A program made the translations under genes and the position numbers. This document shows, piece after piece, positions 1-9,110 of a stretch of DNA of 44,171 nucleotides. The stretch is from Desulfocapsa sp. (GTDB taxonomy: Bacteria > Desulfobacterota > Desulfobulbia > Desulfobulbales > Desulfocapsaceae), in NCBI GenBank assembly GCA_016765495.1, contig JAESPV010000010.1:2117-46287 (forward strand), written 5' to 3'. The notes beneath the pieces are model-generated. The model saw only the letters and a program-made list of their open reading frames with translations, had not been told where the DNA came from and did not search any database. Each line of letters opens with the position of its first letter. Positions within the stretch are counted from its first letter, which is position 1.

Positions 1-13
1 GCTCCGACACTCG

Positions 14-94
14 TGTCCGAAATCACTGGACTGGGTGTCCGCTTTCCCGTGGACTGACTGTCCGGTTTCCTCTGGACTGGGTGTCCGGATTCAG
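14..94. repeat. Short tandem repeat array, about 23-bp unit
   Basis: The core GTGTCCG (once CTGTCCG) recurs at 14, 35, 58 and 81, spaced 21-23 bp, usually preceded by TGGACTGG. Each unit holds a small GGAC...GTCC inverted repeat. The array lies directly in front of, and in frame with, a transposase reading frame whose own N-terminus is missing. It is too short and too imperfect to be called CRISPR. Confidence 0.6.
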
Positions 95-685
95 TGGAAT
101 ACACAAAAACAGAGCTTTTCAAGATTCTATAATAAAAAGCACCACAGACGTGGCTTCTTTTGGTGTGACAGGTTTAAAAGTGTTCTGGTTGAGAATGGTG
201 AAACGCTGATCAACTGCCTGGCATATGTGGATCTCAATCCGGTGCGGGCAGGTATTGTTGACAAGCCTGATGATTATCGCTGGAATGGACTTGGTAACCA
301 TCTCCAAAATGCTAACCATGACGACTTTCTTTCTCTTGATTTTGGTCTTGAGGCAGCTATTGAATTATCAAACGAACAAAAGGTCACTCAATACAAGAAG
401 TTTGTTTATGACGTAGGCTCTTTGCCCACAGTTACAAGGGCAAGCAATGCTGGAAGGATCGCTCCCCAAAGGGCAGAGCATGGTTCTAAGACGAATACAG
501 CAGATCGTTTTTTAGCAAGAACCAGATATTTCACAGACAGCGGTATCATTGGTAGCAGAAAATTTGTCAGTAGCCTATGGAAGCGACTCAGAAGTGATGG
601 AGATAATCCGGATAGGATTCCTATACATGTTGTAGGATTGCAGGGTTTATACTCTTTGAAACGCTTGAATGAAAACATTTTCTGA
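35..685 (+). pseudogene. REP-associated (IS200-like, Y1) transposase, N-terminally truncated
   Basis: From about residue 20 the translation matches the C-terminal part of REP-associated tyrosine transposases: an RRGFFWCDRFKS segment, then NCLAYVDLNPVRAGIV and DYRWNGLG. The roughly 80-100 residue N-terminal part, which carries the HUH metal motif, is absent. The bases in its place are a 23-bp repeat array. The frame is open back to the window edge, so a start outside the window cannot be excluded, but the HUH region is not encoded at the expected distance. The apparent first codon at 35 is GTG inside the repeats and is unlikely to be a real start. The family is known to mobilise or be associated with REP palindromes. 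I infer a dead remnant. Confidence 0.7.
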
Positions 686-1063
686 TAAGAGTACAATGTT
701 TGACTGAAAACGTGAAATGATGCCCTCTAAGACTCAATCTCTCAAATGACTAATTGTGTAATATCTCTCTTCTTGCTATGAAAGAAGGATGGGGTCAGGC
801 TTCGAAGTTGCTCAATTGGGCACTCGGAGTTGATGGGGGAATTAAGCGAATTTGAGTCATATAGAGTTTTAAGATATGGGATTGTTTTAAAAGCTGATGC
901 TCAGAAAAACAATTGTTGTGTGGAGTGTCGACCATAGACGTGATGTGCTGATTTACATGTCCTCGACTTAGCACTGCTTCATCTTGCTTAAATAGGTCTG
1001 TGCTGTTATATTTCACATATTCTAATTGTATTGTGATGGTAAATTATACAGACAGGTAGCATT
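686..1063. other. Intergenic region without a recognised gene
   Basis: This 378-bp stretch follows the transposase remnant. A minus-strand frame of 73 codons (795-1016) is open, but its product matches no family I recognise. Its far end lies on a GGGGTCAGGCTTCGAAG segment that resembles repeat-derived sequence. I do not call it a gene. Confidence 0.4.
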
Positions 1064-1615
1064 ATGGATCAAAACAATAAAGAGCTCGAAGTAACACTGA
1101 ATGAACAGAGCCTTGAAATACTCATTACAAAGCTTATCCCAACATCTCAATATTTTGAAAGAAGTTTTGAGATGCTACAAAAGCAGATGGATGAATTTCG
1201 AGCAGGCCAGCAAGACCTGAAGGCAGATATCAACAGGCGTTTTGAGCAGGTTGACCAAGGGCAAAAAGATCTTAAAGCAGATATCAACAGGCGTTTCGAG
1301 CAGGTTGACCAAGGGCAAAAAGATCTTAAAGCAGACATGGACAAACGCTTTGAACAGGTTGACAAACGCTTTGAACAGGTTGACAAACGTTTTGAGCAGG
1401 TTAACCAAGGGCAAAAAGATCTTAAAGCAGACATGGACAAACGCTTTGAACAGGTCAATGTCAAGCTTGATACTATTCTAGAACGCATGGATACGAAAAT
1501 GGAATCCGGATTACGTGAGACACGTTCCCTATCCATCCGTCTCTTCTCCTTTGCCATGGTGTTCTCAGCCATATCCATGACGGGTTTGCTTGCCAAAATA
1601 ACTGGACTATTTTAA
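1064..1615 (+). CDS. Coiled-coil protein with C-terminal membrane anchor and internal repeats
   Basis: No named family is recognised. The 183-residue product has a charged N-terminal region (1-50) and then a repetitive coiled coil (about 50-145). The coiled coil is built from near-identical 18-residue units containing DLKADINRRFEQVD and from 7-residue KRFEQVD units. One hydrophobic segment near 155-180 could anchor the protein in the membrane by its C-terminus. A periodicity of 7 plus 11 residues fits a continuous left-handed coiled coil. There is no signal peptide, so the rod probably faces the cytoplasm. A weak purine stretch precedes the ATG. The gene stands alone between mobile debris and a broken ComEA-like gene. 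The near-identical DNA repeats suggest recent expansion. Confidence 0.6.
   Translation: MDQNNKELEVTLNEQSLEILITKLIPTSQYFERSFEMLQKQMDEFRAGQQDLKADINRRFEQVDQGQKDLKADINRRFEQVDQGQKDLKADMDKRFEQVDKRFEQVDKRFEQVNQGQKDLKADMDKRFEQVNVKLDTILERMDTKMESGLRETRSLSIRLFSFAMVFSAISMTGLLAKITGLF
1220..1457 (+). repeat. In-frame 54-bp and 21-bp tandem repeats in the coiled-coil gene
   Basis: Units beginning AAGGCAGAT/AAAGCAGA(T/C) start at 1220, 1274, 1328 and 1424. The first two steps are exactly 54 bp. The last step is 96 bp (54 + 42), because two extra 21-bp units (GACAAACGCTTTGAACAGGTT type) are inserted. All unit lengths are multiples of three, so copy-number change would keep the frame. Confidence 0.8.
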
Positions 1616-1795
1616 CCATTAAATTAACTTCAAACCGCAACGGCAAAAAGAGATCCTCGTTCAGCCCCCCCCTCCCAGAGCCAACATCTTTTCTACACTT
1701 CTAATTTGACAAAAACTCTAACAGGGTGATAAGCCATAATTAACACCAAGGCAAAAACCTATATCCCCCATCAAACTGTACACAAGGAGACTGTC

Positions 1796-1968
1796 ATGAA
1801 AAAAACCTTACTGCTCTTACTTACCTGATGTTTCTGACTATAAATGTTGCACTGGCTGCAATCAACATCAATACAGCCGACGAGAAAGAACTAGCCACGC
1901 TTCAAGGGGTTGGTAAAGCGAAGGCCACAGCAATAGTCCAATACCGTAAGGAGAATTTTCCGGGGTTT
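1796..1968 (+). pseudogene. ComEA-like helix-hairpin-helix DNA-binding protein, frameshifted and truncated
   Basis: An ATG at 1796, with AAGGAG upstream, starts a signal-peptide-like MKKTLLLLLT that hits TGA at 1826. In the frame beginning at 1828 the sequence continues with the rest of a signal peptide (NVALAA) and a typical ComEA helix-hairpin-helix core: NINTADEKELATLQGVGKAKA, then AIVQYRKENF. One base change of frame joins the two halves. The second half of the domain, normally ending in a GIG hairpin, is missing: homology stops near 1965, where the 3' end of the opposing glmM begins. ComEA-type small secreted proteins bind DNA. This copy appears inactivated by a frameshift and a 3' deletion. 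Confidence 0.65.
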
Positions 1969-1974
1969 GCAGTC

Positions 1975-3327
1975 TCACACCGGATTAGCTTTTGCAATCA
2001 TATCCCCTAATTCATCAGCCATATGATCAATAAGTTTCTTACTTTCACCTTCCACCATAACACGTATTACCGGTTCAGTACCAGATGCACGAACAAGGAT
2101 ACGACCCTTTTTTCCTAATTTATTTTCCATTTTACTAACTGTTTTTTGAAAATCAGGAAGCAGATCAACATTAACTGGCCCGGTCGTTCGTATATTTTTT
2201 AAAACCTGCGGATAGGATTCCATTACCTTGGCTAATTCCGACATTGGTTTATTGCGTTTTTGCATAATGGAAAGAAGACGCAGTGCCGCAAGATTTCCAT
2301 CACCCGTTGTAATATGATCAAGAAAAACAAGGTGACCCGATTGTTCGCCGCCAAAGGAGTAGCCATTTTTACGCATCTCCTCCACCACGTACCGGTCTCC
2401 GACTTGAGTCCGCACCATCTTACCGCCCATATTTTTCATGGCCACTTCGAGCCCCAGGTTGGACATGACTGTACTTACGAGAGTTTTTTTCCTTAACTTT
2501 CGTTTAGTCATCAAGTCTTTGGCACAAATTGCCATTATATGATCACCATCCACCACCCTGCCCTTCTCATCGCATACAATTAACCGGTCACCATCTCCAT
2601 CAAGTGCAAGCCCTATATCGGCACCTGTTTCCTTAACTTTTCCAGCCACAAGTTCAGGGTACAATGCTCCACATTTGTGGTTTATATTTTTCCCATCAGG
2701 ACTAACGCCCAAAGTTGTTACTTTTGCTCCAAGTTCTTCAAATACATGGGGAGCAACACCATAGGTTGCACCGTGAGCACAATCAAGAACTATGTGCATC
2801 CCATCAAGACTCTGTTTTTTGGGAAATATATTTTTCAGAAATACAATATATCGTCCCTTTGCATCATCTATTCGTTTCGCTCGCCCCACTTCTTCCGCTA
2901 CCGGACGAAGTGCAGCCATTTTCTGGGAAAAGATAAGTTCCTCAATATCAGCTTCAAGTTTATCGGGAAGTTTAAAACCATCATGAGAAAATATTTTTAT
3001 CCCGTTATCCTGAAAAGGATTATGGGATGCAGAAATAACAACCCCGGCATCTGCCCGCATGGATGTTGTTATAAAGGCAATTCCTGGTGTTGGTAAAGGC
3101 CCTACAAGTAGTACGTCCACCCCCATGGAACAAATCCCTGCAGCGAGGGCGTTTTCAATCATATAACAGGACTGCCTTGTATCCTTCCCGATTACAATGC
3201 GATGCCTGCCGTTTCTGGTTTTTACGATAAAGGCAATGGCGCGCCCCACCTGCATAGCAATTTCGGTGGTCATAGGATAGATGTTTGCTACTCCGCGGAT
3301 ACCGTCTGTTCCGAATAGTCGTCTCAT
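1975..3327 (-). CDS. glmM: Phosphoglucosamine mutase GlmM
   Basis: GlmM converts glucosamine-6-phosphate to glucosamine-1-phosphate, feeding UDP-GlcNAc for peptidoglycan and LPS in the cytoplasm. The 450-residue product has normal family length. It opens with [12 protein letters not shown] and shows the phosphoserine loop [14 protein letters not shown] near residue 100, the magnesium loop DGDGDR near 242, the sugar-binding GGEQSGH near 328 and the phosphate-binding RASGTEP near 415. It is the last gene of a minus-strand cdaA-cdaR-glmM set, the classic c-di-AMP arrangement. About 100 bp separate it from cdaR, so it may have its own promoter. Its stop lies just beyond the end of the broken ComEA-like gene on the other strand. 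Confidence 0.96.
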   Translation of the reverse strand: MRRLFGTDGIRGVANIYPMTTEIAMQVGRAIAFIVKTRNGRHRIVIGKDTRQSCYMIENALAAGICSMGVDVLLVGPLPTPGIAFITTSMRADAGVVISASHNPFQDNGIKIFSHDGFKLPDKLEADIEELIFSQKMAALRPVAEEVGRAKRIDDAKGRYIVFLKNIFPKKQSLDGMHIVLDCAHGATYGVAPHVFEELGAKVTTLGVSPDGKNINHKCGALYPELVAGKVKETGADIGLALDGDGDRLIVCDEKGRVVDGDHIMAICAKDLMTKRKLRKKTLVSTVMSNLGLEVAMKNMGGKMVRTQVGDRYVVEEMRKNGYSFGGEQSGHLVFLDHITTGDGNLAALRLLSIMQKRNKPMSELAKVMESYPQVLKNIRTTGPVNVDLLPDFQKTVSKMENKLGKKGRILVRASGTEPVIRVMVEGESKKLIDHMADELGDMIAKANPV

Positions 3328-3426
3328 GATGTATTATCTAATTGTATTATATATGGTATATGCTCTGTAATCAGCATCTTGTGGTTTCGTTTCTTTACCT
3401 GCTTTAGATAAAAATTATATCAGCAA

Positions 3427-4395
3427 TTATTCTTCTTCCGGCTGTTCAGGTTTTATTACTTTTTCAATCAAAGTCACTACCTGAGGCTCAATTTTAAGAA
3501 TTTGAATGGGATACTCAAACTCTTTGTTTGGAACAGCCTTCACCTGCATTTGCCCATCATTCTTTTCATCTGTTGCGGTGACCTTAAACAATGAGCTCAG
3601 ATCTACCTTTCCACGCAGCAAGGCCTTGGGCAGAGCAACAGTGATAGAAACTGTGGACGGAGTCACCCTCTGGGGAATTCCATCTTTCACAACCTCGATG
3701 GGGATAGCTGAAATCTTTTTATGTACTGTCTCCGCCACAATTTCAAGATCTGCTGTAACCGTGGTTGCACCAATCAGGTCAACAATAACTGGATCAAGAT
3801 CCAAGGGGATTTGTATTTGAGTTGATGCACGCAATCCCGCAATATGTATTGCCTTGGTTTGCAATACATCAAATTGTGACAAGGCGGTTTGAGGGCCAGT
3901 AATGGAAATAGAATCTGGATCCATCCGAATACCTTTCAAAATAAAATCCGGTGCAACTGTACCTTCAGTCACAGGATTAACAACAAATTGCTTCTGAATC
4001 ATCTTGTCGAGTGAAAGAATCACACTTTTAGGTTGAATCCGCAGAACCTTCACCCCGCGCGGCACGTTAATTACATCATTGGTATTCTCTAGAACCATGG
4101 TGCCCGGTGTTGCGTCTGCCAAATCAACATGTCGTGAAATAGCCCGGTTTCCCATATCAAGCACCAGACTGCGAGGCCCGCTTACAGAAACTTCAATCTC
4201 TTTCTTAAACTGATTGGAAATAACGAGATCGCGTGGAAGATTGATAATATCAACGGGAACCATGATATTTTTATTAACTATGTCCTCACCACCCACGAAA
4301 TTCCAAAGCACTATAGCCAGCCCCAAAGAGACAAACCGCAATATCCAGTCCTTCGGAGAAAGCTGCAGCCAATATTTAAAACTAAATATACTCAT
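3427..4395 (-). CDS. cdaR: YbbR-domain protein CdaR (regulator of CdaA)
   Basis: The product is about 322 residues. It has one N-terminal membrane helix (WILRFVSLGLAIVLWNFVG) followed by a soluble region of repeated YbbR beta domains, recognisable in segments such as PVDIINLPRDL, VSGPRSLV and ITGPQTAL. CdaR family proteins are membrane-anchored, face outward and modulate the diadenylate cyclase CdaA. I chose the ATG at 4395 because it overlaps the cdaA stop as ATGA, the usual translational-coupling arrangement. An upstream in-frame start at 4419 would lie deep inside cdaA. The C-terminus is a short Glu/Pro-rich tail. The gene sits between cdaA and glmM, which supports the assignment. Confidence 0.88.
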   Translation of the reverse strand: MSIFSFKYWLQLSPKDWILRFVSLGLAIVLWNFVGGEDIVNKNIMVPVDIINLPRDLVISNQFKKEIEVSVSGPRSLVLDMGNRAISRHVDLADATPGTMVLENTNDVINVPRGVKVLRIQPKSVILSLDKMIQKQFVVNPVTEGTVAPDFILKGIRMDPDSISITGPQTALSQFDVLQTKAIHIAGLRASTQIQIPLDLDPVIVDLIGATTVTADLEIVAETVHKKISAIPIEVVKDGIPQRVTPSTVSITVALPKALLRGKVDLSSLFKVTATDEKNDGQMQVKAVPNKEFEYPIQILKIEPQVVTLIEKVIKPEQPEEE

Positions 4396-5183
4396 GACAT
4401 CCCCAGCCATTGTTTCCACCCTGTAGATGAGCCGTTTTTTGGAAGAAAAATGGTTCGCAGAGTATTGGTAAGCGTAAGTTCGTCATGCATGGCAGTGAGC
4501 GCCCCATGCTGCACCAGAGATATTTCCTGGGTTTCTTCGGACACCACAATAACTACGGCATCCGTCTCTTCTGATAACCCGATTGCGGCACGGTGCCGTG
4601 TTCCAAAACGCTTGCTGATATACGGGTTCTGAGAGAGGGGCATGATACAACCTGCTGTCTGGATACGCCCTTTATGAATAATCACACCACCGTCATGAAG
4701 TGGGGAAACCGGCATGAATATGGAAATAAGTAACTCTTTGCTGAGATTAGCATTGAGTTTAAAGCCTGATTCAACAAACTCTCGTAATCCGGTCTCTCTT
4801 TCGATAACAATCAAAGCACCGATACGACGTTTACTAAGGTAAAAAACTGCACGGATAATTTCATCGAGATCCTTTTCTGCAATGTCAACGCTTCGTTGAA
4901 AAGGGGATTTTCCAACTTGTGTCAATGCTTTACGAATATCCTGTTGAAAAACGATTACAATGATAAGAAAGAGTGAACTGAGAAACGTCTTAAGCAACCA
5001 TTGAAGAGTAACAAGGTCGAGGATAGAAGCCATAAAATAGACCAGACCAACTACGATCAGCCCCAAAACCATCTGAACCGAACGTGTACCACGGATGATA
5101 GCAATGAGCTGATAGATGATAAAGGCTACAATCAGAATATCCAGGACATCCTGCCAGCGTAAAATGTTCAGGCTTTCAAGCAT
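4392..5183 (-). CDS. cdaA: Diadenylate cyclase CdaA (c-di-AMP synthase)
   Basis: CdaA condenses two ATP to cyclic di-AMP at the inner membrane. The 263-residue protein has three N-terminal hydrophobic helices (about 10-90) followed by a DisA_N catalytic domain. The active-site signatures DGGVIIHKGRI near 164-174 and GTRHRAAIGLSE near 195-206 (DGG and RHR motifs) are intact. The start ATG at 5183 follows a purine-rich stretch. It is the first gene of the cdaA-cdaR-glmM cluster and shares four bases with cdaR. The same cluster is known in Firmicutes and in some deltaproteobacteria. An enzymatically active cyclase is expected. Confidence 0.94.
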   Translation of the reverse strand: MLESLNILRWQDVLDILIVAFIIYQLIAIIRGTRSVQMVLGLIVVGLVYFMASILDLVTLQWLLKTFLSSLFLIIVIVFQQDIRKALTQVGKSPFQRSVDIAEKDLDEIIRAVFYLSKRRIGALIVIERETGLREFVESGFKLNANLSKELLISIFMPVSPLHDGGVIIHKGRIQTAGCIMPLSQNPYISKRFGTRHRAAIGLSEETDAVVIVVSEETQEISLVQHGALTAMHDELTLTNTLRTIFLPKNGSSTGWKQWLGMS

Positions 5184-5733
5184 TGATGTTCACATTTCAA
5201 TAGTAAAAGAAAAAAAGAGAAAAGGAGAAAAAGAGAAAAATTAGCGCCTTACAAAATCTTTCTTATTCTTTCAAAAAAACTAATCTGGAAATACAGCGCC
5301 CTCAAGAGGGCACTAAGAAAAGTACAGCTCAGTCAGGAAAATACTTTTTTCTTTATGCTACACTAGTTTAACAACTTTTCCAAAAAAATATGCGATATTA
5401 CCATATACTTACTCATTTTTACCTGTTTTACACCCCGGATGCCACTTCCTCACGCACAAAATTTACGCTTTCTGCAGCATCTGAACTTTTTTACAACAAT
5501 CATATCAACACCGGATTTCTACGCATTTTCATGCAACTCCGGTCGATCATCGGCCGTAAATATACACAGAGTGAGAGATAAAGTGATCCCGCGCCAACTA
5601 TTCATATGCTTTTAATTTTTTGTTTTCGGTGTTATTAAGAGGAACGTATAAAAAATGCCCCTTGGTTCCTTAAGCTTATTGTAAAACATGCCTCCGATGC
5701 AAGTAAAAGTCTTTCAACAAACAATCTATTTAA
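5184..5733. other. Divergent intergenic region, no gene supported
   Basis: This 550-bp AT-rich spacer lies between divergent cdaA and the DUF748 gene and must hold promoters for both. A perfect 6-bp GC hairpin, GCCCTC/GAGGGC with an AA loop, lies at 5298-5311. It has no T-run on either side, so it is not a standard terminator. A 63-codon plus-strand frame (5390-5581) resembles no family and lacks a convincing ribosome site. Confidence 0.4.
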
Positions 5734-8700
5734 ATGTCTGATCGTTACGGCTCCATAGCAATCAACCCAGGCACGCCTGCACCTGACTCCAGAAAACACG
5801 ACAAGTCAGTCCCTGAGCACCCGGTTCCTCCGAGAAAAAAGAAAACCCCAAACACCAGACATTTACTCTTTGTAATCAGTGTTGTTTTCTGCGCCGCATC
5901 CTATTTTATAGCAGGCACCCACCTGGTCCCCATGGCAGTAAAAAAGTATCTCCCCGGATACATAGAGAACAAAACAGGTCTCTCTATATCCATCGCGGAG
6001 GTTCGCCTTAATCCGTTTAACTTCCAACTGAACATTGATACTCTAATAGCGGTTCATCCGGATTTTCCAGAAGAACGTCCCCTGCTCCTGATCAAGTCAC
6101 TCTTTGTTGACCTTGACTTCACAGCCCTCATCCGTAATACTTTTGTCTGTGACAAACTAACAATCCAGAATCTCCATCTCAACCTTATCCGTCGCCAAGA
6201 CAAGACGTATAATATTCCCGCCCTCTCTCAGTTCTCAACGGCTCAGGAACAGGGTGAAATCATAGCTTTTTCAAAACTGCCATTTCTCTTTTCCCTGAAT
6301 AATATCGACATTAACAAAAGCAGCATCCTCTTCACAGACACAATCGCCAACAAGTCCCACAACATTGAGCAGTTACATCTTGCCATCCCCACACTCTCCA
6401 ATTTCTCCTTTCAGTCCAAAAACTATATTGAGCCTCATTTTTCAGCAATCATCAATGGCAGTCCTGTAAAGCTCAGCGGAGAAGCTGTACAGCTTGCCGA
6501 AAACCGGGGATTCCAGACGAAACTCTTTTGCTCCATTGAGTCACTCGACCTGACCCCCTATTTTTCCTATCTTCCAGACTCTTTCCCCTTGTCGCTTACA
6601 AAAGGACAGGCAGATACCAAGTTGCAAATCACCTTTTCACCAAACAGGAGGCAGGGTGACCGGTTAAGTATCGATATCGAAATGACTGCTGCTGATCTCG
6701 CAATAGAGGGAAAAAACAATACACTACAGCTGGTTGTTCCTGCCATGAAAATGGATGCCGTACTCATGCCCATTGGCAGGAAGCTCCATATCAGGAGTAT
6801 CATAACAAAAAAAACCCACCTGACATGGAACAGGCAACAGATAAACAGCAGCCTGCAAAATGTCCTTTTTCACCTGCAAACTAAGAAGAAGGCTCCCTTT
6901 ACCATACAAGTTGACCAACTTTTGTCCGACCATGGAAAGTTCACTCTACTGAGTGAAAATGACTCAAAATCTGTGACGTCCGAATGGAACAACATACAAC
7001 TTTCCATTAGAGATCTATCTTCCGGCAATACAAATGCAGTGATTAACCTGAGCGGTGAACACACAGACCGGCAAGCTTCCTTTTCCTGGCAAAGTCATTT
7101 TTCAGATACAGGCACATTACAAGGAACAATACGCCTCCAAAAATTTCCAGCTGTTACTCTTTTCAATTACCTCGTTCCCAACCATGACAACACCATTCAG
7201 GGGACTGCCACATTTTCCGGGGATATCAATTTTCCTGTCAGCAATGATTCCACGTTTTCATATTCTGTTGACAGCGGAATTGTAGAAATTAATGACCTTA
7301 AACTCAGTCATGGAAAAGATCCCTGGCTCAAAGCCGGATCGGTTCGCTTCACACGACTCGCCAGGACAAATGGCCACTATAATCTTGGAAATATCTTCCT
7401 TAAAAAAGCGGCGCTTGCTCTCAACCCGGATGACCTGCCCCCAGTCTTTAGTCACCTCTTTTCCAAAGAAAATCGTCCATTGATTGAAGGGATAGATTTT
7501 TCTGGAAGTATTGCTGTCAAAACAGCTGCTACGGAAAAGAATCCATTCGAAATATCTGCGGTCACCTTACAGATAAACAACCTTGAAAAAGCAGGCTCTA
7601 CAGACAATTTTGCGTTCAGCGGACAAGTCGGCCCGGAGGGCATGGTAAAAGCAAAGGGACTCGTAAGCCTTGGCCCCATTAGATTACAAGCCAATATTGC
7701 ATTTTCAGAAATAGACTCAGGCTTGCTGACACCATTTGTAAGCAGATGGCCACTCTTAAAAAACAGCCATTCAATACTCCATGGAAAAGGTGCCTTGCAC
7801 TTCCCGAACCCTACTTTCCTGGGTACCCTGCGGTTGACTGATACCAGCATACACATAATGGATGAAGAGCCTCGTTTTCAATGGAAACGTGCTGAACTTC
7901 ATAAAACCAGGCTCAGCTTTTCTCCCTTTTCTTTAGAGGCTGATACCGCAGGCTTGGACAATCCATACTTTCAATGGGTGCGAGAGAGGATTTCGCCTTT
8001 CCAGCAGCTGCAAAAAGGACTACACACGCTTTTCCAAAACAAACAGAACCACAACAAAGCATTCCCGATTACAATTAAAAAGATTATTGTAAAGAATGGC
8101 TCAGTGAACATTGATGACAAACGGTTCGCCCAGCCCTGGACAACGAATATTACCAACCTTGAAGGTCATATAAACAATTTCACCACCAGCGGAAACGGCC
8201 TTTCTTCTTTTACCCTGAATGGCACAATGGAAGAATCCCCCCTGCTGCTCTCAGGTTCGACCACTCTTTTTAACAGTACCCTGGAATCCCGCGCCTATTT
8301 GAAACTCACGGACTTCCCCCTTGTCTCATTTTATAAACAGATACCGGAATTGCCCCTTGAGATAGAGAGTGCAACGCTGGATTTGCATATAAATATGTCG
8401 GAAAATCAGTCAGCTTTCAACAGCAACAATGAAATATTCATCTACAATCTTCAACCTTCTTCACTGGCATCTGATTCTGCGATAGTACTCGCTCTCCTGA
8501 AAAACAGTGAGGGAGCTTTGCCGATGAATATCGAGATAGATGACAGCAACCTGGTACTTTTACAAGAGGGTGTTGCCTCATTTCAAACCACCACCATAAA
8601 AGCATCGTATGCGCCCCTATTACTTGATCATCAGTTTAAGGATCTTCAAGGAAAAGATTTCATCCCCTTTGAGCCGGGATCAAACCAAATCGACACAGCA

Positions 8701-9090
8701 GGCCTTCTCACACTGGCCAGATATGCCGAACTCCTTGAAAAACATCCCGGGCTTGGCCTGATCATCACCGGCATGGCAGACTGGAAAATTGATCATGATG
8801 TTTTACTTACGAACCTTAAGACCCGGGAACAGCAGCGAACAGGTGCGGAAAATGAAAAAAGAACCCTTGCCGGATTCACGCCGCTTCTTCCTGAGCCTGT
8901 TGTAGTGGCCGATGAAGCACTGCTTGATCTAGCAAAAGAACGGGGCCTTCTTGTGCTTGATGCCTGTATCCATAGCTTTGGTATTGCCCGGAATCGAATA
9001 TTTGTAAAAGAAATTAAGGAAAGCAATCACACGGGAAACACCCCCTCACATGGTGCCCGTATCACCATCAAAGCAATTGCAACAGACTAA
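5734..9090 (+). CDS. DUF748/AsmA-like large envelope protein
   Basis: The 1118-residue product has a cytoplasmic basic N-terminus, one membrane helix near 45-65 (LLFVISVVFCAASYFIAG), and a very long periplasmic region. That region begins with the AsmA-like YIENKTGLSISIAEVRLNPFNF motif and continues as repeated beta-rich segments (SLFVDLDFTALI, LTIQNLHLNL, INGSPVKLSG). The C-terminal 150 residues have an OmpA-like flavour (IITGMADWKIDHD, then IARNRIFV). This is the DUF748 architecture. AsmA-like proteins (TamB, YhdP) are thought to bridge the envelope and move phospholipids. A similar role here is inference. The gene precedes prmA by only 20 bp, so read-through is likely. No RBS stands out before the ATG. 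Confidence 0.85.
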   Translation: MSDRYGSIAINPGTPAPDSRKHDKSVPEHPVPPRKKKTPNTRHLLFVISVVFCAASYFIAGTHLVPMAVKKYLPGYIENKTGLSISIAEVRLNPFNFQLNIDTLIAVHPDFPEERPLLLIKSLFVDLDFTALIRNTFVCDKLTIQNLHLNLIRRQDKTYNIPALSQFSTAQEQGEIIAFSKLPFLFSLNNIDINKSSILFTDTIANKSHNIEQLHLAIPTLSNFSFQSKNYIEPHFSAIINGSPVKLSGEAVQLAENRGFQTKLFCSIESLDLTPYFSYLPDSFPLSLTKGQADTKLQITFSPNRRQGDRLSIDIEMTAADLAIEGKNNTLQLVVPAMKMDAVLMPIGRKLHIRSIITKKTHLTWNRQQINSSLQNVLFHLQTKKKAPFTIQVDQLLSDHGKFTLLSENDSKSVTSEWNNIQLSIRDLSSGNTNAVINLSGEHTDRQASFSWQSHFSDTGTLQGTIRLQKFPAVTLFNYLVPNHDNTIQGTATFSGDINFPVSNDSTFSYSVDSGIVEINDLKLSHGKDPWLKAGSVRFTRLARTNGHYNLGNIFLKKAALALNPDDLPPVFSHLFSKENRPLIEGIDFSGSIAVKTAATEKNPFEISAVTLQINNLEKAGSTDNFAFSGQVGPEGMVKAKGLVSLGPIRLQANIAFSEIDSGLLTPFVSRWPLLKNSHSILHGKGALHFPNPTFLGTLRLTDTSIHIMDEEPRFQWKRAELHKTRLSFSPFSLEADTAGLDNPYFQWVRERISPFQQLQKGLHTLFQNKQNHNKAFPITIKKIIVKNGSVNIDDKRFAQPWTTNITNLEGHINNFTTSGNGLSSFTLNGTMEESPLLLSGSTTLFNSTLESRAYLKLTDFPLVSFYKQIPELPLEIESATLDLHINMSENQSAFNSNNEIFIYNLQPSSLASDSAIVLALLKNSEGALPMNIEIDDSNLVLLQEGVASFQTTTIKASYAPLLLDHQFKDLQGKDFIPFEPGSNQIDTAGLLTLARYAELLEKHPGLGLIITGMADWKIDHDVLLTNLKTREQQRTGAENEKRTLAGFTPLLPEPVVVADEALLDLAKERGLLVLDACIHSFGIARNRIFVKEIKESNHTGNTPSHGARITIKAIATD

Positions 9091-9110
9091 GGAACGTACA
9101 CGATACTATT

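Noticed and set aside
14..94. Possible CRISPR array at the left edge
   Set aside because: Units are only about 23 bp with no distinct repeat/spacer division, unit spacing varies (21-23), and no cas gene is visible.
795..1016. 73-codon minus-strand frame after the transposase remnant
   Set aside because: No recognisable domain, and the end overlaps repeat-like sequence. A real small gene cannot be excluded but is not supported.
5298..5311. GC hairpin as a terminator after cdaA/before the DUF748 gene
   Set aside because: It lies upstream of both divergent genes and has no T-run on either strand.
5390..5581. 63-codon open frame upstream of the DUF748 gene
   Set aside because: No family resemblance, no convincing ribosome site, and it lies in an AT-rich promoter region.
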